A stretch of DNA of 64,000 nucleotides from Rossellomorea sp. y25 (GTDB taxonomy: Bacteria > Bacillota > Bacilli > Bacillales > Bacillaceae_B). The translations under genes and the position numbers were made by a program. Shown in pieces: positions 55,161 to 64,000 of the stretch (position 1 is the stretch's first letter; each line of letters opens with the position of its first letter). The DNA lies in assembly GCF_038049935.1 (NCBI RefSeq), contig NZ_CP145886.1, positions 3,542,501-3,606,500 of the forward strand, written 5' to 3'. The notes below the pieces were generated by a model, which ran no database searches, had not been told where the DNA came from, and saw only the letters and a list, made by a program, of their open reading frames with translations.

Positions 55161-55425
55161 GCCTGTTGAAATTCTTGGGATATTTGCCTGTTAAATTCAA
55201 CTAATTTTTTGCCTGTTGAATTTCAGCCTTTTTTTGCCTGTTGAATTTCAGCCTTTTTTTGCCTGTTAAATTCAACTAATTTTTTGCCTGTTGAATTTCA
55301 GCCTTTTTTTGCCTGTTGAATTCAACTAATTTTCACCTGTTAAATTTTAACCTTTATTTGCCTGTTAAAAACACCGCTTTTTTAAACAGTTAAATTCCCC
55401 ACCATTTTCAACTGTCGAACCCAGC
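55161..55425. repeat. Tandem array E, 25-bp pitch, GCCTGTT core
   Basis: GCCTGTT(G/A)AA begins at 55161, 55186, 55211, 55236, 55261, 55286, 55311, then ACCTGTT at 55335 and GCCTGTT at 55360: steps of 25 (one of 24). Tails alternate between TTTCAGCC and TTCAACTAA types. Looser copies (AACAGTTAAATTCC, AACTGTCGAACCC) follow to about 55425. It lies between terminators of the convergent aminopeptidase and murC. Confidence 0.93.
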
Positions 55426-55454
55426 TATCATAATCAATTCAACCTTACAAAATA

Positions 55455-55487
55455 GAAAAAACCGGCTCCCATAAGAACCGGTTTTTC
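55455..55487 (-). terminator. murC terminator
   Basis: AACCGG / CCGGTT arms around a short loop, T-runs on both sides. Confidence 0.75.
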
Positions 55488-55491
55488 CATA

Positions 55492-56808
55492 TTAATTTTC
55501 TGCTACCTGTTCCTCCAGCGTTTTTTCATACGCTTGTTGGAACTTTTGTACGTCTCCTGCTCCCATGAAAATCAGCACTGCGTTTTCATGTTTGAGTAAG
55601 GCAGTCGTATCTTGTTCATCTATAATCTCGCATCCTTCAATCTTGCTTCCAAGATCGTTGATCGAAAGTTTCCCATGATTTTCCCTTGCGGAACCGAAGA
55701 TTTCACATAAGTACACTTTGTCTGCTAGACTCAGGGTTTCTGCAAACTCGGAAAGGAAGGTTTGCGTACGTGTAAATGTGTGAGGCTGGAAGACAGCAAT
55801 GATTTCTTTTTCAGGATATTTCTGTCTTGCAGAATCCACGGTTGCTTTGATTTCAGTCGGGTGATGAGCATAATCGTCGATCAGGATTTGAGTGCCCACC
55901 TCTTTTTCAGAAAAGCGGCGTTTAACTCCTTTAAATGTGCTTAATCTCTCTTGAACGATGGCTGTATCCAGCTCTTCATAATGACAGATCGCAATGACGG
56001 ATAAAGCATTCATGATATTGTGATCCCCGAAGGTTGGAATTTTAAATGTTGCATAAAATTCATTACGCACAAACACATCGAATGTTGTTCCGCTTCTGTC
56101 CCGCGATACGTTTCTCGCCTGGAAGTCATTTTCCTCAGCGAAGCCGTAAAATACGACTGGCACTTGAGCCTGGATTTTCTGTAGCTGTTCGTCATCTCCA
56201 CATGCGATGATTCCCTTTTTCACTTGCATCGCCATCTCCTGGAAGGCAGAGAAAACGTCATCTACATTGGCAAAGTAATCAGGATGATCAAAGTCAATGT
56301 TCGTCATGATGGCATAGTCAGGGAAATAAGACAAGAAGTGACGGCGATATTCGCACGCTTCAAATACAAAGTACTGAGCATCCACTTCACCTTTGCCTGT
56401 TCCATCCCCAATAAGAAATGAAGTCGGCTTTGCACCACTGATGACATGTGCTAATAAACCAGTTGTAGACGTTTTTCCGTGTGCACCCGTTACCGCTACA
56501 CTTGTAAATTTCTGCATGAATTCTCCAAGAAATTTATGATATCTAGTGAGGGGTAACCCTTGCTCGACAGCTGCCTGAATTTCTTCATGCGTGTCAGGAA
56601 ATGCATTTCCTGCGATCACATGCATATCCCCTCCAATGTTTTCTTTTTGGAAAGGAAGAATTTTTATATTTGATTCATCCAGTGCCTTCTGAGTAAAGAA
56701 ATATTTATCTACGTCAGATCCTTGGACCTCGTAGTCCATATCGTGGAGTATTTGGGCTAAAGCACTCATACCCGACCCCTTAATTCCTACGAAATGATAT
56801 ATAGTCAT
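55492..56808 (-). CDS. murC: UDP-N-acetylmuramate--L-alanine ligase
   Basis: 438 aa. It adds the first amino acid of the peptidoglycan stem peptide. Rossmann GxGxxG-like [16 protein letters not shown] at the N-terminus, the Mur-ligase ATP loop GAHGKTSTT (108-116), and the [10 protein letters not shown] block are visible. AGGTTC/GGAGG precedes ATG 56808. Away from the dcw cluster, beside sftA and ytxG, as in B. subtilis. Confidence 0.98.
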   Translation of the reverse strand: MTIYHFVGIKGSGMSALAQILHDMDYEVQGSDVDKYFFTQKALDESNIKILPFQKENIGGDMHVIAGNAFPDTHEEIQAAVEQGLPLTRYHKFLGEFMQKFTSVAVTGAHGKTSTTGLLAHVISGAKPTSFLIGDGTGKGEVDAQYFVFEACEYRRHFLSYFPDYAIMTNIDFDHPDYFANVDDVFSAFQEMAMQVKKGIIACGDDEQLQKIQAQVPVVFYGFAEENDFQARNVSRDRSGTTFDVFVRNEFYATFKIPTFGDHNIMNALSVIAICHYEELDTAIVQERLSTFKGVKRRFSEKEVGTQILIDDYAHHPTEIKATVDSARQKYPEKEIIAVFQPHTFTRTQTFLSEFAETLSLADKVYLCEIFGSARENHGKLSINDLGSKIEGCEIIDEQDTTALLKHENAVLIFMGAGDVQKFQQAYEKTLEEQVAEN

Positions 56809-56965
56809 AATAGAACCTCCAACAATCGTCTATCTAAAAGCATTATATGAAATGAATATTATTTTGCTATCGGTCTTAAGCTTTTGATATTGAGTATAGA
56901 AAAAAGCGAACTTTCTTCAACTTGAAATATTATATCATTTTTTAAAATCCCTGACCATGCACAAG

Positions 56966-57634
56966 CTACGAAAGACTGTGTAGAATGAAGTTTGGTGCTT
57001 CTTCTTTTAAATACGTTCTCCATAATACTCCAGTTTTTTGATTCATTTGACCATAATGATTTTTCATATCTGATAAAATCCCCTCTGATTTGACGGGGAA
57101 AACAGGACCTAAGATCCACTGATGTGTCACCAACGGGACTTTCCTCACGAAATAGATCCCATTCTCAACAATTCCCTTTTCTTTACAATCAAGGTTTGTT
57201 TTAACAGAACTTTCTTCATCCTGAATGATATTTAGACATGTAAAAGTAGCTTCTTCATCCTGTGTATCGATTTTTCCAATGGTGACGGGCTCCCACGCTG
57301 CTGTCAGCATGATGGCACCAAGCAGTTTTACTGATTCATGCAGTGAATGGGACTGAAGAAATTGAAAGAACAGGGTTTGCCCCTTGATGGTTTTGTAATC
57401 AAACAAAAACCATTCTTGAAAGAGCTTTTTGGTTTCTTCATCCATCCGAGACTCATCATGTAAAAGAAAACGTTTAGAGAACATCATCTTGGCCCGTACC
57501 TTTTCTCTAATGTTCGTTTCCTTCAAAGCGTACTCGTGCGCTTTTCTGTATAGGTCTTTTATATGATCCTCGGCCATTCGCTGCTTTTTAACTCTATATT
57601 GCTCTAGATTTAAAAGGCTGTCTGTTTCTTGCAT
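56966..57634 (-). CDS. Hypothetical protein, 222 aa
   Basis: I do not recognise a named family. Helical N-terminal half (1-85) with FQEWFLFDYKTIKGQTLFFQFL (about 90-112), a segment recalling the helical motif FxxWFxFD of several SEC-C-linked proteins. A beta-rich C-terminal half follows (about 115-215), ending in HSLS. It lies 8 bases after the NAPRT-like gene, so the two are one operon. No membrane segment. No clear terminator follows it before murC (157-base gap). Confidence 0.65.
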   Translation of the reverse strand: MQETDSLLNLEQYRVKKQRMAEDHIKDLYRKAHEYALKETNIREKVRAKMMFSKRFLLHDESRMDEETKKLFQEWFLFDYKTIKGQTLFFQFLQSHSLHESVKLLGAIMLTAAWEPVTIGKIDTQDEEATFTCLNIIQDEESSVKTNLDCKEKGIVENGIYFVRKVPLVTHQWILGPVFPVKSEGILSDMKNHYGQMNQKTGVLWRTYLKEEAPNFILHSLS

Positions 57635-57642
57635 CCTCTCAC

Positions 57643-58746
57643 CTATTCGAATTCTACTTTTTCCAGTCGGGGGTTTGGACGGAGTTTTCTCCCTGCCTTG
57701 GCTTCAGGGGAACCATCTATTACGACGTTATCCCCTGTAAAACCGACATGGATTTTCAGAAGACTGCTTCCCACTCCATACATATCAACCGGAACCTGAT
57801 TTTCCTCAAACTGGCGAATACGATCTTCGTTAAATCCACCTGACACCACAATCTTGACGTGGTGGAACCCCTCTTCATCCAATGCCTGTCTTAATGCATT
57901 AATGAGTTGCATATTTACTCCCCGCGGGTCAAATGTGCCGAGCACGTGTTGATTACGGAGGAAGTATTTATCGATCATCATTCGTGATGTATCTACCCTT
58001 ACCCCTTTTAATTCAGGGCCAAACTCCCGCGCTACCTTTAATGAGTCTGTAATGGCATCATTATTATAGTCTACCAGAGCGATCAGCTCGTCTTCAGGAA
58101 ATGTTTCCTGGTAAGCTTTAGTGGCTTCTACGATATCTCCATTGAATAATTGGATGAGGGCATGCGGCATGGTTCCCATCCCTTTCTTCCCCCACCATTC
58201 GTTCATGGCATGGGTAGCCTGAGCTGTAGATCCACCTATGAATGCTGCATATCCATCACCGGCTTGCTGAGTAAAGTGATCATCTCGATCACCCATGAAG
58301 ATGACAGGTTTTTGTTTACCTGAAATAGAGGCAGCTTTCATTACATTATAGACACTCGTCGCCACTGATGTTCTTCTTGCCAGGATGCCATCTATGATCC
58401 CTTCCAAATAGCCAAAGTCCTGGTAGCGTCCCTTGATGGTCAGTACCGTTTCAAATGGTGAAATTTGATCCCCATCTTTTAAAGAGTGGATCTCGAGATT
58501 TTGCGGGTTATCGGCAAAACTATGTAGAAGTGCAATGACTTCATCCGTTCCACAAATAACGGCATGATTCTTTTGAAAGAATTGCATGGTGACAACGGCA
58601 TCCGGTTTATACTTTTTGGCGATTTCCTTCGTTTTCAAAAAATAAACAGCTGAAAACCAGCCATCCTTGATTCTTTCGTCAAACTTAAATGTATGATTGG
58701 TCAATCTGTTGAGTTTTCCTTGAAGTTTCAATTCTATTTCTTTCAT
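57643..58746 (-). CDS. Nicotinate phosphoribosyltransferase family protein
   Basis: 367 aa. NAPRT-type barrel: N-terminal helices (about 1-55), a jelly-roll-like part, and FMGDRDDHFTQQAGDGYAAFIGGSTAQ then VRVDTSRM, FDPRGVNMQLINALRQALDEEGF and IVVSGGFNEDRI, which match the substrate and PRPP positions of the small archaeal-type NAPRTases. It would make nicotinate mononucleotide from nicotinate, PRPP and ATP (salvage). It is shorter than the main PncB, so it may be a paralogue. Start ATG 58746. Confidence 0.88.
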   Translation of the reverse strand: MKEIELKLQGKLNRLTNHTFKFDERIKDGWFSAVYFLKTKEIAKKYKPDAVVTMQFFQKNHAVICGTDEVIALLHSFADNPQNLEIHSLKDGDQISPFETVLTIKGRYQDFGYLEGIIDGILARRTSVATSVYNVMKAASISGKQKPVIFMGDRDDHFTQQAGDGYAAFIGGSTAQATHAMNEWWGKKGMGTMPHALIQLFNGDIVEATKAYQETFPEDELIALVDYNNDAITDSLKVAREFGPELKGVRVDTSRMMIDKYFLRNQHVLGTFDPRGVNMQLINALRQALDEEGFHHVKIVVSGGFNEDRIRQFEENQVPVDMYGVGSSLLKIHVGFTGDNVVIDGSPEAKAGRKLRPNPRLEKVEFE

Positions 58747-58775
58747 TATTAAAGCTCCTTATGGCTCTTCCTACA

Positions 58776-58831
58776 TAAAAATAGGTATTCTGTTTACTGA
58801 ATCCTAAAAGGACACATATAAACAGAATACC
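58776..58831 (-). terminator. sftA terminator
   Basis: Perfect 13-bp arms GGTATTCTGTTTA (58784-58796) / TAAACAGAATACC (58819-58831); on the minus strand ATTTTTAT follows. The 22-base loop holds a small palindrome TCCTAAAAGGA. Confidence 0.8.
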
Positions 58832-58854
58832 ATGTATTAAATGATTCTACTAGT

Positions 58855-61644
58855 CTATGCCAGAGTCTCCAATTCACTTTCGGAAATCAGGACATCCCTT
58901 GGTTTACTGCCTCTGGACTCTGAAATGATTCCATTACTCTCCATCATTTCCATCAATCTCGCCGCCCGGTTATAGCCGATTCTGAATCTGCGCTGCAAGG
59001 CCGAAGCAGAAGCCCCACCCTGGTCGACGACAAATTCACATGCTTCTAAAAATAATTCATCTTCTTCCTCGGTAACTTGTGCTTTCTTGATTAATTCATC
59101 CTGTTGAAAGAGGTAATCCGGTTCTCTTTGCTCTCTTACATGATTGATGATGTCATCGATTTCGTCATCGGACACGAAGGTTCCCTGTAAGCGGACCGGC
59201 TTCGATGAACCATTTTCCAGGAAGAGCATATCACCTTTACCCAATAGCCTTTCAGCACCGCTCCCATCAATGATTGTTCTTGAATCGACGCTTGATGAAA
59301 CGGAAAACGCCACTCGTGTTGGTACATTGGCTTTAATCAAGCCTGTAATAACATCGACTGAAGGCCGTTGAGTCGCAATGATCAGGTGAATCCCGCAGGC
59401 ACGTGCCTTTTGGGCGATTCGGCATATCGCTTCTTCAACATCCGCCGGCGACATCATCATCAAGTCGGCTAACTCATCAATGACTATGACTAGATATGGA
59501 AGCATATCGCTGTATTGTTTATTCCGTTTAGCCAGTTCATTAAAGCGTTTAATATCCCGTACACCTGTATGAGCAAATAATTCGTATCTTCTTTCCATTT
59601 CCTCAACAGCCCATTTAAGAGCTGCAGTAGCTGCCTTCACATCTGTTATAACCGGACTGACAAGATGTGGGATCCGGTTATAGGGAGCAAGCTCTACCAT
59701 TTTCGGATCGATGAGGAGCATTTTCAATTCATCCGGTGATGCTTTGTACAAAAGACTCACGAGTATTGAGTTGATACATACACTTTTACCTGAACCGGTA
59801 GCACCGGCGATGAGTCCGTGTGGCATTTTGCTTAAATCAGTCACAATCGGCTGTCCGGAAATGTCCAGACCAAGAGCAGCGGTCAATGGGGAAGTGGGCT
59901 CTTGAAAGGCCGGACTCGCGATGACTTCACTAATGCAGACCGGCCGGCTCTCCCGGTTAGGCACTTCAATACCAATCGTATGCTTACCTGGAATAGGGGC
60001 CTCCATTCGTATATCCCTTGCAGCCAGGCTAAGCTTGATATCATCTGATAGATTGGTAATTTTATTCACCTTCACGCCAGGTTCCGGTTGAACCTCGAAT
60101 CTAGTGACAGACGGGCCTTGTGTGACATTCACTACTTTGGCCCTCACATTAAAATTATGAAGGGTCTCGTCCAGTAAAATCCTTTGCGAATCAAGCCATT
60201 CTTCGCTCATTTCCTTTGATACAGGAGGCATCAGATAATCCATTTCAGGAAAGACGTAGTCTCTTGTCCTTTTAGAAGATGAGCTTAATTCGCTATAACT
60301 CTTTACCGCTTCTTCTCCTTGAACCGGGCCAGCTTGCGATGTTTTCTCTTCTGCATGCTGTATGGATATTGATTCAGCTGCCCTTTCTTGATTTACTTCC
60401 TTTACAGGCTCTTCCTTCTTCTCTTCTTCTCCAGCCCTCTGAGTTAATGTTTGGTGCTCACTTTCCTTGCTCGCCACATTTCGAGCTTTGCGCGTATCCA
60501 ACTGCCGCTTATCTTGTTTCAGCATCAATACGTTAAAAGGAAGATGAGATCTCTTTCGCTGCCTAGGCTCTTCCCCCTTTGGTGGTTGTGGAGGAGGTGT
60601 CGATTCCGACTCTTCCCGTACTCGGTTATCCTCGCTCGGAGGCTCATTTTGTACAACGGGTTCTTGAGCTGGTATCTCGTGGACAGCTTTAGCAGGTTCC
60701 TGTACTTGTTCATCCCTTGCAGAATAGGCAGGCTGTTGGATAGGCTCTTCATCTTGCACAGAGTCATTATGCTCCTGCTCTAAATGTTGCTCTTCGGGTG
60801 CTTGCTCTAGTTCCGAAATAAGTGAAATACGTTCATTTGATTTCTGTGAAACTTCTTCAGTAAGCTCTACTTTTTGATCCGGTTCATCAACCGGCGTTGT
60901 TTCATCGATAACTTCATCTTCTACCATTAGAACATCTTCAGTCTGATGTTGTTCAAGATGTTCCTCCCGGAAATTCGTCATCACTTCGACTGGTTCATGG
61001 TTAAAAGGTTTTTCGGATTTCTCGACAGCTGTCTCAGCTTCAGCGATTTCTTGTGATTCTTTTTCCAACGGAATTGAATCCTCTGCCGCTGATAGAGCTT
61101 CATGATCAATCACAACTTCTTTGCTTTCTTCGTCATTATGTAAAAATTTCTTAAGTTCGAACTCAACTTGCTCTTCTTTTTTCACCGGTCTTCCTCTGAA
61201 GCCATAAATAGGTGACGGAATTTCCGTTGGCGTAAATGGCCTGCTATTTCCTTTTTCTACTTTAGGAGTTTTCTTCGTTTTGACAGTAACCGATGGTTTT
61301 TCTTCTTTCCACTTTGTATGTTTAGAAGGATGGTTCCGGCTCTTATTCTTTTGTTCCTTGGCTGGCTCTTCCTTCTCTTGGCTTCTACGGTTTCTATTCG
61401 TTCGTGGACGTTCTATATTTTCCCCATCCGATATAAGGGGAAAGCGAAAATTCCCTTTAGGATATTGATACGTCATTCTTGCTTCTACATCTCTTGAATG
61501 ATTGGACCCTACTATATTTTTACGTTCAGTTTTTTTACGTTCTATATGCTGAACTTCATCATTTTTTTCATCATAATACTCTTCAAATTGTTCATCATTA
61601 TCTGATAATTTGCCAAACATTTTTTTAATCCAACTCACAAACAT
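58855..61644 (-). CDS. sftA: DNA translocase SftA (FtsK family, soluble)
   Basis: About 929 aa. No N-terminal membrane helices, unlike SpoIIIE. A long acidic, Glu/Gln/Pro-rich linker (about 60-450), the FtsK alpha-beta motor (about 460-830) with Walker A AGATGSGKS (about residue 610) and the Walker B-like IVIDELADLMM, and a C-terminal winged-helix gamma domain (about 865-920; RFRIGYNRAARLMEMMESNGI) that reads KOPS/SRS. It clears chromosomes from the closing septum. ATG 61644 is chosen; GTG 61638 (MSWIKK) is an alternative with a better family match, and an upstream ATG at 61659 has no site. Confidence 0.95.
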   Translation of the reverse strand: MFVSWIKKMFGKLSDNDEQFEEYYDEKNDEVQHIERKKTERKNIVGSNHSRDVEARMTYQYPKGNFRFPLISDGENIERPRTNRNRRSQEKEEPAKEQKNKSRNHPSKHTKWKEEKPSVTVKTKKTPKVEKGNSRPFTPTEIPSPIYGFRGRPVKKEEQVEFELKKFLHNDEESKEVVIDHEALSAAEDSIPLEKESQEIAEAETAVEKSEKPFNHEPVEVMTNFREEHLEQHQTEDVLMVEDEVIDETTPVDEPDQKVELTEEVSQKSNERISLISELEQAPEEQHLEQEHNDSVQDEEPIQQPAYSARDEQVQEPAKAVHEIPAQEPVVQNEPPSEDNRVREESESTPPPQPPKGEEPRQRKRSHLPFNVLMLKQDKRQLDTRKARNVASKESEHQTLTQRAGEEEKKEEPVKEVNQERAAESISIQHAEEKTSQAGPVQGEEAVKSYSELSSSSKRTRDYVFPEMDYLMPPVSKEMSEEWLDSQRILLDETLHNFNVRAKVVNVTQGPSVTRFEVQPEPGVKVNKITNLSDDIKLSLAARDIRMEAPIPGKHTIGIEVPNRESRPVCISEVIASPAFQEPTSPLTAALGLDISGQPIVTDLSKMPHGLIAGATGSGKSVCINSILVSLLYKASPDELKMLLIDPKMVELAPYNRIPHLVSPVITDVKAATAALKWAVEEMERRYELFAHTGVRDIKRFNELAKRNKQYSDMLPYLVIVIDELADLMMMSPADVEEAICRIAQKARACGIHLIIATQRPSVDVITGLIKANVPTRVAFSVSSSVDSRTIIDGSGAERLLGKGDMLFLENGSSKPVRLQGTFVSDDEIDDIINHVREQREPDYLFQQDELIKKAQVTEEEDELFLEACEFVVDQGGASASALQRRFRIGYNRAARLMEMMESNGIISESRGSKPRDVLISESELETLA

Positions 61645-61820
61645 CACTCTTTCTTTCATACTTATTTATATTTTATCAGTTAAAGAGAAAAATTCGAGTC
61701 ATTTCGATAGAATAGGAGAATTGTTAAGGGATTGTGTCGAAATAAACATAGGTGTAAAGAGAATGTAATACGTTTTGGAAGATATTTTCGGAAATATGTT
61801 GCAGAGCGAGTAGTGGCTGA

Positions 61821-62063
61821 TTTCCGCTCCAGGTGCTCGCTTTCCGCGGGGCGGGCGGTGAGCCTCCTCAGCTTCGCTTCCGGGGTCTCACCTGTCCAGC
61901 TACGGGGCTTAGGGGCTCGAGGTCATAAGCCAAGTCTGCCAAAAAGGCATAGAGCGCCTTTCCGGCAGACTCGTCTTATGCTTTCGCCCCTGGGCAAAGC
62001 CCCTCCGCTTTTCGTACTGTCCCGCTTCTCCCGCAGGAGTCGAGCACCTTCCGCTCCAATCAA
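61821..62063. repeat. Nested GC-rich palindromic element (243 bp)
   Basis: Much more GC-rich than its flanks. TTCCGCTCC stands at both ends as a direct copy (61822 and 62049), while AGGTGCTCG...GCGGG on the left and CCCGC...CGAGCACCT on the right are inverted. Inside lies a long imperfect hairpin (61904-62003): GGGGCTT, AGGGGC, CATAAG and AGTCTGCC pair in order with GGCAGACT, CTTATG, CGCCCC and AAGCCCC. No frame or ribosome site supports a gene. Matches from memory a dispersed Bacillaceae repeat with a second palindrome inserted (inference). Confidence 0.8.
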
Positions 62064-62183
62064 CTTATGAATGATCTATGTATTTTCCCAGAACTCGGTA
62101 AAAAATCTAATTAAAATAAACTTGCCATATACAAGTTTATATACATCCCAATCGTACGACCTCTAACATTAATAAAAACAAAA

Positions 62184-62214
62184 ATACCTGAGCCCATACT
62201 CCGGACCCAGGTAT
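62184..62214 (-). terminator. ytpQR terminator
   Basis: ATACCTG / CAGGTAT (62184-62214) with internal mismatches, then TTTTGTTTTT on the minus strand. Confidence 0.8.
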
Positions 62215-62220
62215 ACATTT

Positions 62221-62826
62221 TTAAGCTGTGAATGGCTGACCTACTTGGTAAGTATCTTCAAGAACGAGGATCCCTTTTTCTTGGGGAGCATCTGGAAGTG
62301 CCAGTTCTTTGGCAGAACAAATCATGCCTGATGAGGCCACTCCGCGAAGCTCTGCATCTTTGATGACCATTCCGCTTGGCATGACAGCTCCAACTTTCGC
62401 AACAACGACTTTTTGTCCTTTGTCAACATTAGGGGCGCCACACACGATTTGCAGGGTTTCATCCCCAACATCCACGGTACAAATGTTCAATTTATCTGCG
62501 TTTGGATGCTTTTCTTTTTCAGACACAAATCCTACCACGAATTTTGGTGAAAAGTCTGCTTCCAATACTTCATCGAAACCGTTCTTCTTGATGGCTTCAT
62601 TGATCAATTGGAGCTTCTCTTCATTCATTTCGACAGGTCCCACTTCACTTAAATCCATATACTTTGATGCATGGAATAGGTTATACCCAAGTGTTTTCCC
62701 TGTTTTCTCATCAAACAAACGTGCTGCATCTTCTTTTCTTTCATGCTGAACTTCTCCCTCAAACCCTGGATGCATTGTAACGATCAGGGTATCACCAATA
62801 CCTTCTAAGTTATAAAATACGTTCAT
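62221..62826 (-). CDS. ytpR: tRNA-binding domain protein YtpR
   Basis: 201 aa. N-terminal DUF4479 part (about 1-85) and an EMAP/PheT-B1-like tRNA-binding OB fold (about 90-195; [56 protein letters not shown]). It may act in tRNA editing or chaperoning; the function is not settled. Its ATG overlaps the ytpQ stop by one base (TAATG), so it is coupled. Confidence 0.95.
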   Translation of the reverse strand: MNVFYNLEGIGDTLIVTMHPGFEGEVQHERKEDAARLFDEKTGKTLGYNLFHASKYMDLSEVGPVEMNEEKLQLINEAIKKNGFDEVLEADFSPKFVVGFVSEKEKHPNADKLNICTVDVGDETLQIVCGAPNVDKGQKVVVAKVGAVMPSGMVIKDAELRGVASSGMICSAKELALPDAPQEKGILVLEDTYQVGQPFTA

Positions 62827-63635
62827 TATTTCTTCTCCCTTTCCTTTTTGCGATTTTTTGCCAGAATGAAGATCGGCTCTAATTCTCCCTCTTCATACAC
62901 AAAGGAAAGTGCCGTAATTGGTACATTTCCTGTTGTAAAGAAGCTCATCGTTAGTTGAGCCAGGACATCATAACCTGTTTCATTGCGAATATCCCCGATG
63001 ACCAGCACATCCTGATGAGGTACCGATACGGTCATTTCACCTTGAACATCATTGCTGACTTGTTTTAAGAAAGCGTCATTCAATATTCGACTTGCATCAT
63101 ATCCATCATTATTGTTCAGAAAATAGAAGATGTTTCCTGCTACTTCATCCTTTTTCATTTCTGTCGGCAAGCTTCTTACATTGAATAAGGCGGTTTCCTT
63201 CATTTGCTCGTGAGTCCATCCTTCAGCCTTTAGCATATTTTCATCTAAAAGGCGGTACGTTTTCCCAAGGTCAACAGCATAATAGATACGCGTTTCAGCT
63301 GTATGATCATCCGTAACGAGGGCAACCCCTTCATTGGATTCGGTTGCAAAAGAAGTGGAACGGATCACTGGAAACACTTTTTTCTCTTTGTTCCCAATAT
63401 CTGCTCCAGTTCCCATTACATTTAAAGCTTCCTCAACATAATAGACCACTTCATCGATAATCGACTTATTGTTTTCTTTCCATTTAGATACGATAGGAGG
63501 CAGGGCTACGGTAATGCCTTTATTAGTATCGGTGTTCTCAATTCTCAGTGAATCCTTATCTCGATCATATGTAAACGTACGATTTGGTTTCTCTAATCGT
63601 TCCTGGAGTATACCTTTTAGCTTTTTTATGTCCAA
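62826..63635 (-). CDS. ytpQ: DUF1444 protein YtpQ
   Basis: 269 aa, full DUF1444. A soluble alpha-beta protein of unknown function that is conserved next to ytpP and ytpR in Bacillaceae. Visible pattern: FPVIRSTSF, then [14 protein letters not shown] and a C-terminal [30 protein letters not shown] 63635 is the start, with AAAGGAGG seven bases upstream. ytpP lies upstream with a terminator between. Confidence 0.92.
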   Translation of the reverse strand: MDIKKLKGILQERLEKPNRTFTYDRDKDSLRIENTDTNKGITVALPPIVSKWKENNKSIIDEVVYYVEEALNVMGTGADIGNKEKKVFPVIRSTSFATESNEGVALVTDDHTAETRIYYAVDLGKTYRLLDENMLKAEGWTHEQMKETALFNVRSLPTEMKKDEVAGNIFYFLNNNDGYDASRILNDAFLKQVSNDVQGEMTVSVPHQDVLVIGDIRNETGYDVLAQLTMSFFTTGNVPITALSFVYEEGELEPIFILAKNRKKEREKK

Positions 63636-63772
63636 ATCTGATCCTCCTTTGGTGGTACTTTTATAATAGAAAGTATCGATCCAATACTTTCATCTTTGAT
63701 TCATTCACTTATAACATTTTACATCAAAATCTTTAGAATACAAAAGGAACCTGTTTCATTTAAGGCAAAAAG

Positions 63773-63804
63773 AAAAGGGATCCCAAAATAAGGTGATCCC
63801 TTTT
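63773..63804 (-). terminator. ytpP terminator
   Basis: AAAAGGGATC / GATCCCTTTT with a 12-base loop, then TCTTTTT on the minus strand. Confidence 0.85.
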
Positions 63805-63811
63805 GCTGTTA

Positions 63812-64000
63812 TTACAAAGCTAATGAGTTCATAAAGTCCTCGATTTGTTCTTTTGATTTCCGGTCCTTGCTTACGAAACGCCCCAGTTCACGGCCGTCTC
63901 CGTATGCCAGAAAGCTTGGAATTCCGAAGATATCCAATTCAATGCACAGATCAATAAATTGATCTCGATCTACGTATAGGAATGTGTACTCTGAATATTG
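63812..64000 (-). CDS. ytpP: Thioredoxin-like protein YtpP, C-terminal part (cut by window end)
   Basis: 63 codons including the stop at 63812-63814. The piece [18 protein letters not shown], then the cis-proline strand [17 protein letters not shown] is the second half of a thioredoxin fold. The CxxC region lies outside the window. Identity as ytpP rests on the order ytpP-ytpQ-ytpR. Confidence 0.87.
   Translation of the reverse strand, partial: QYSEYTFLYVDRDQFIDLCIELDIFGIPSFLAYGDGRELGRFVSKDRKSKEQIEDFMNSLAL

Noticed and set aside
55161..55425. CRISPR or integron-type array
   Set aside because: A 25-bp pitch with a 7-10 bp core and two recurring tails leaves no unique spacers.
56859..57119. 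86-aa minus-strand frame overlapping the 222-aa gene
   Set aside because: Shifted shadow of the better-supported frame that pairs with the NAPRT-like gene.
61732..62070. 112-aa frame across the GC-rich element
   Set aside because: It covers the palindromic repeat, is Arg/Ser/Pro-rich and has no ribosome site.

Overview
This window is chromosomal DNA from a low-to-moderate GC, endospore-forming Gram-positive rod of the Bacillaceae. Gene content and order match the B. subtilis ytpP-murC-ytxGHJ-aroA-ccpA-motPS-acuCBA-acsA-tyrS-rpsD-ezrA-braB-nifS-thiI-sspA ... tpx-ytxK-ackA-argGH block. An alpha/beta SASP gene, gerW, sigma-G, sigma-F and sigma-B type promoters, a tyrosine T-box and a protein with a monothiol YtxJ-type motif all fit. 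The species cannot be fixed from sequence alone; a Rossellomorea or Bacillus-like genus is my inference.

Layout. 1-3.9 kb is accessory: an MMPL/RND exporter divergent from its likely TetR regulator with three repeated operators, a DUF4937 protein, a quinone oxidoreductase, a 50-aa ORF and a universal stress protein. 4-7 kb holds argGH. 7-11.3 kb holds EcsC, ackA, ytxK and tpx. 11.4-16.1 kb holds gerW-ytfI, yteJ-sppA and an NAD kinase. 16.5-20.8 kb holds rarD, an amidohydrolase and a fatty acyl-CoA synthetase. 21-31.4 kb holds sspA, thiI-nifS, braB, ezrA, hisJ, refZ, a free-methionine sulfoxide reductase and methionine gamma-lyase. 31.6-40 kb holds a diguanylate cyclase, rpsD, tyrS and a class A PBP. 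40-49 kb holds the acetyl-CoA synthetase control module (acsA divergent from acuABC), the motPS stator, ccpA and aroA. 49-64 kb holds an FtsA-like ATPase, the sigma-B ytxGHJ stress genes, an M29 aminopeptidase, murC, an NAPRT-like enzyme, the sftA translocase and ytpRQP (ytpP cut by the window end).

How genes work together. Acetate metabolism dominates: ackA, acsA and its acetylation/deacetylation pair acuA/acuC lie with ccpA, and CcpA-type cre sites are visible before ackA, acuA, braB, megL and possibly ccpA. nifS feeds sulfur to thiI. hisJ, argGH, aroA and braB serve amino-acid supply. ezrA, sftA, murC, the PBP and the FtsA-like protein serve envelope and division.

Most unusual content. 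At least six intergenic gaps carry short tandem arrays (A 12.87-13.49, B 16.28 and 29.98, C 35.15, D 47.63, E 55.16, weak F 9.56 kb). Each family has its own 6-10 bp core word repeated at a fixed pitch: 20, 21, 20.5 (41-bp dimers) or 25 bp. All sit in gaps where no transcript is expected (between two 3' ends, or between a terminator and the next promoter). They are not CRISPRs and not coding. Family B recurs at two loci. I do not recognise a published description. A nested GC-rich palindromic element (61.8-62.06 kb) and a small MITE-like element (20.96-21.07 kb) are further non-coding structures.
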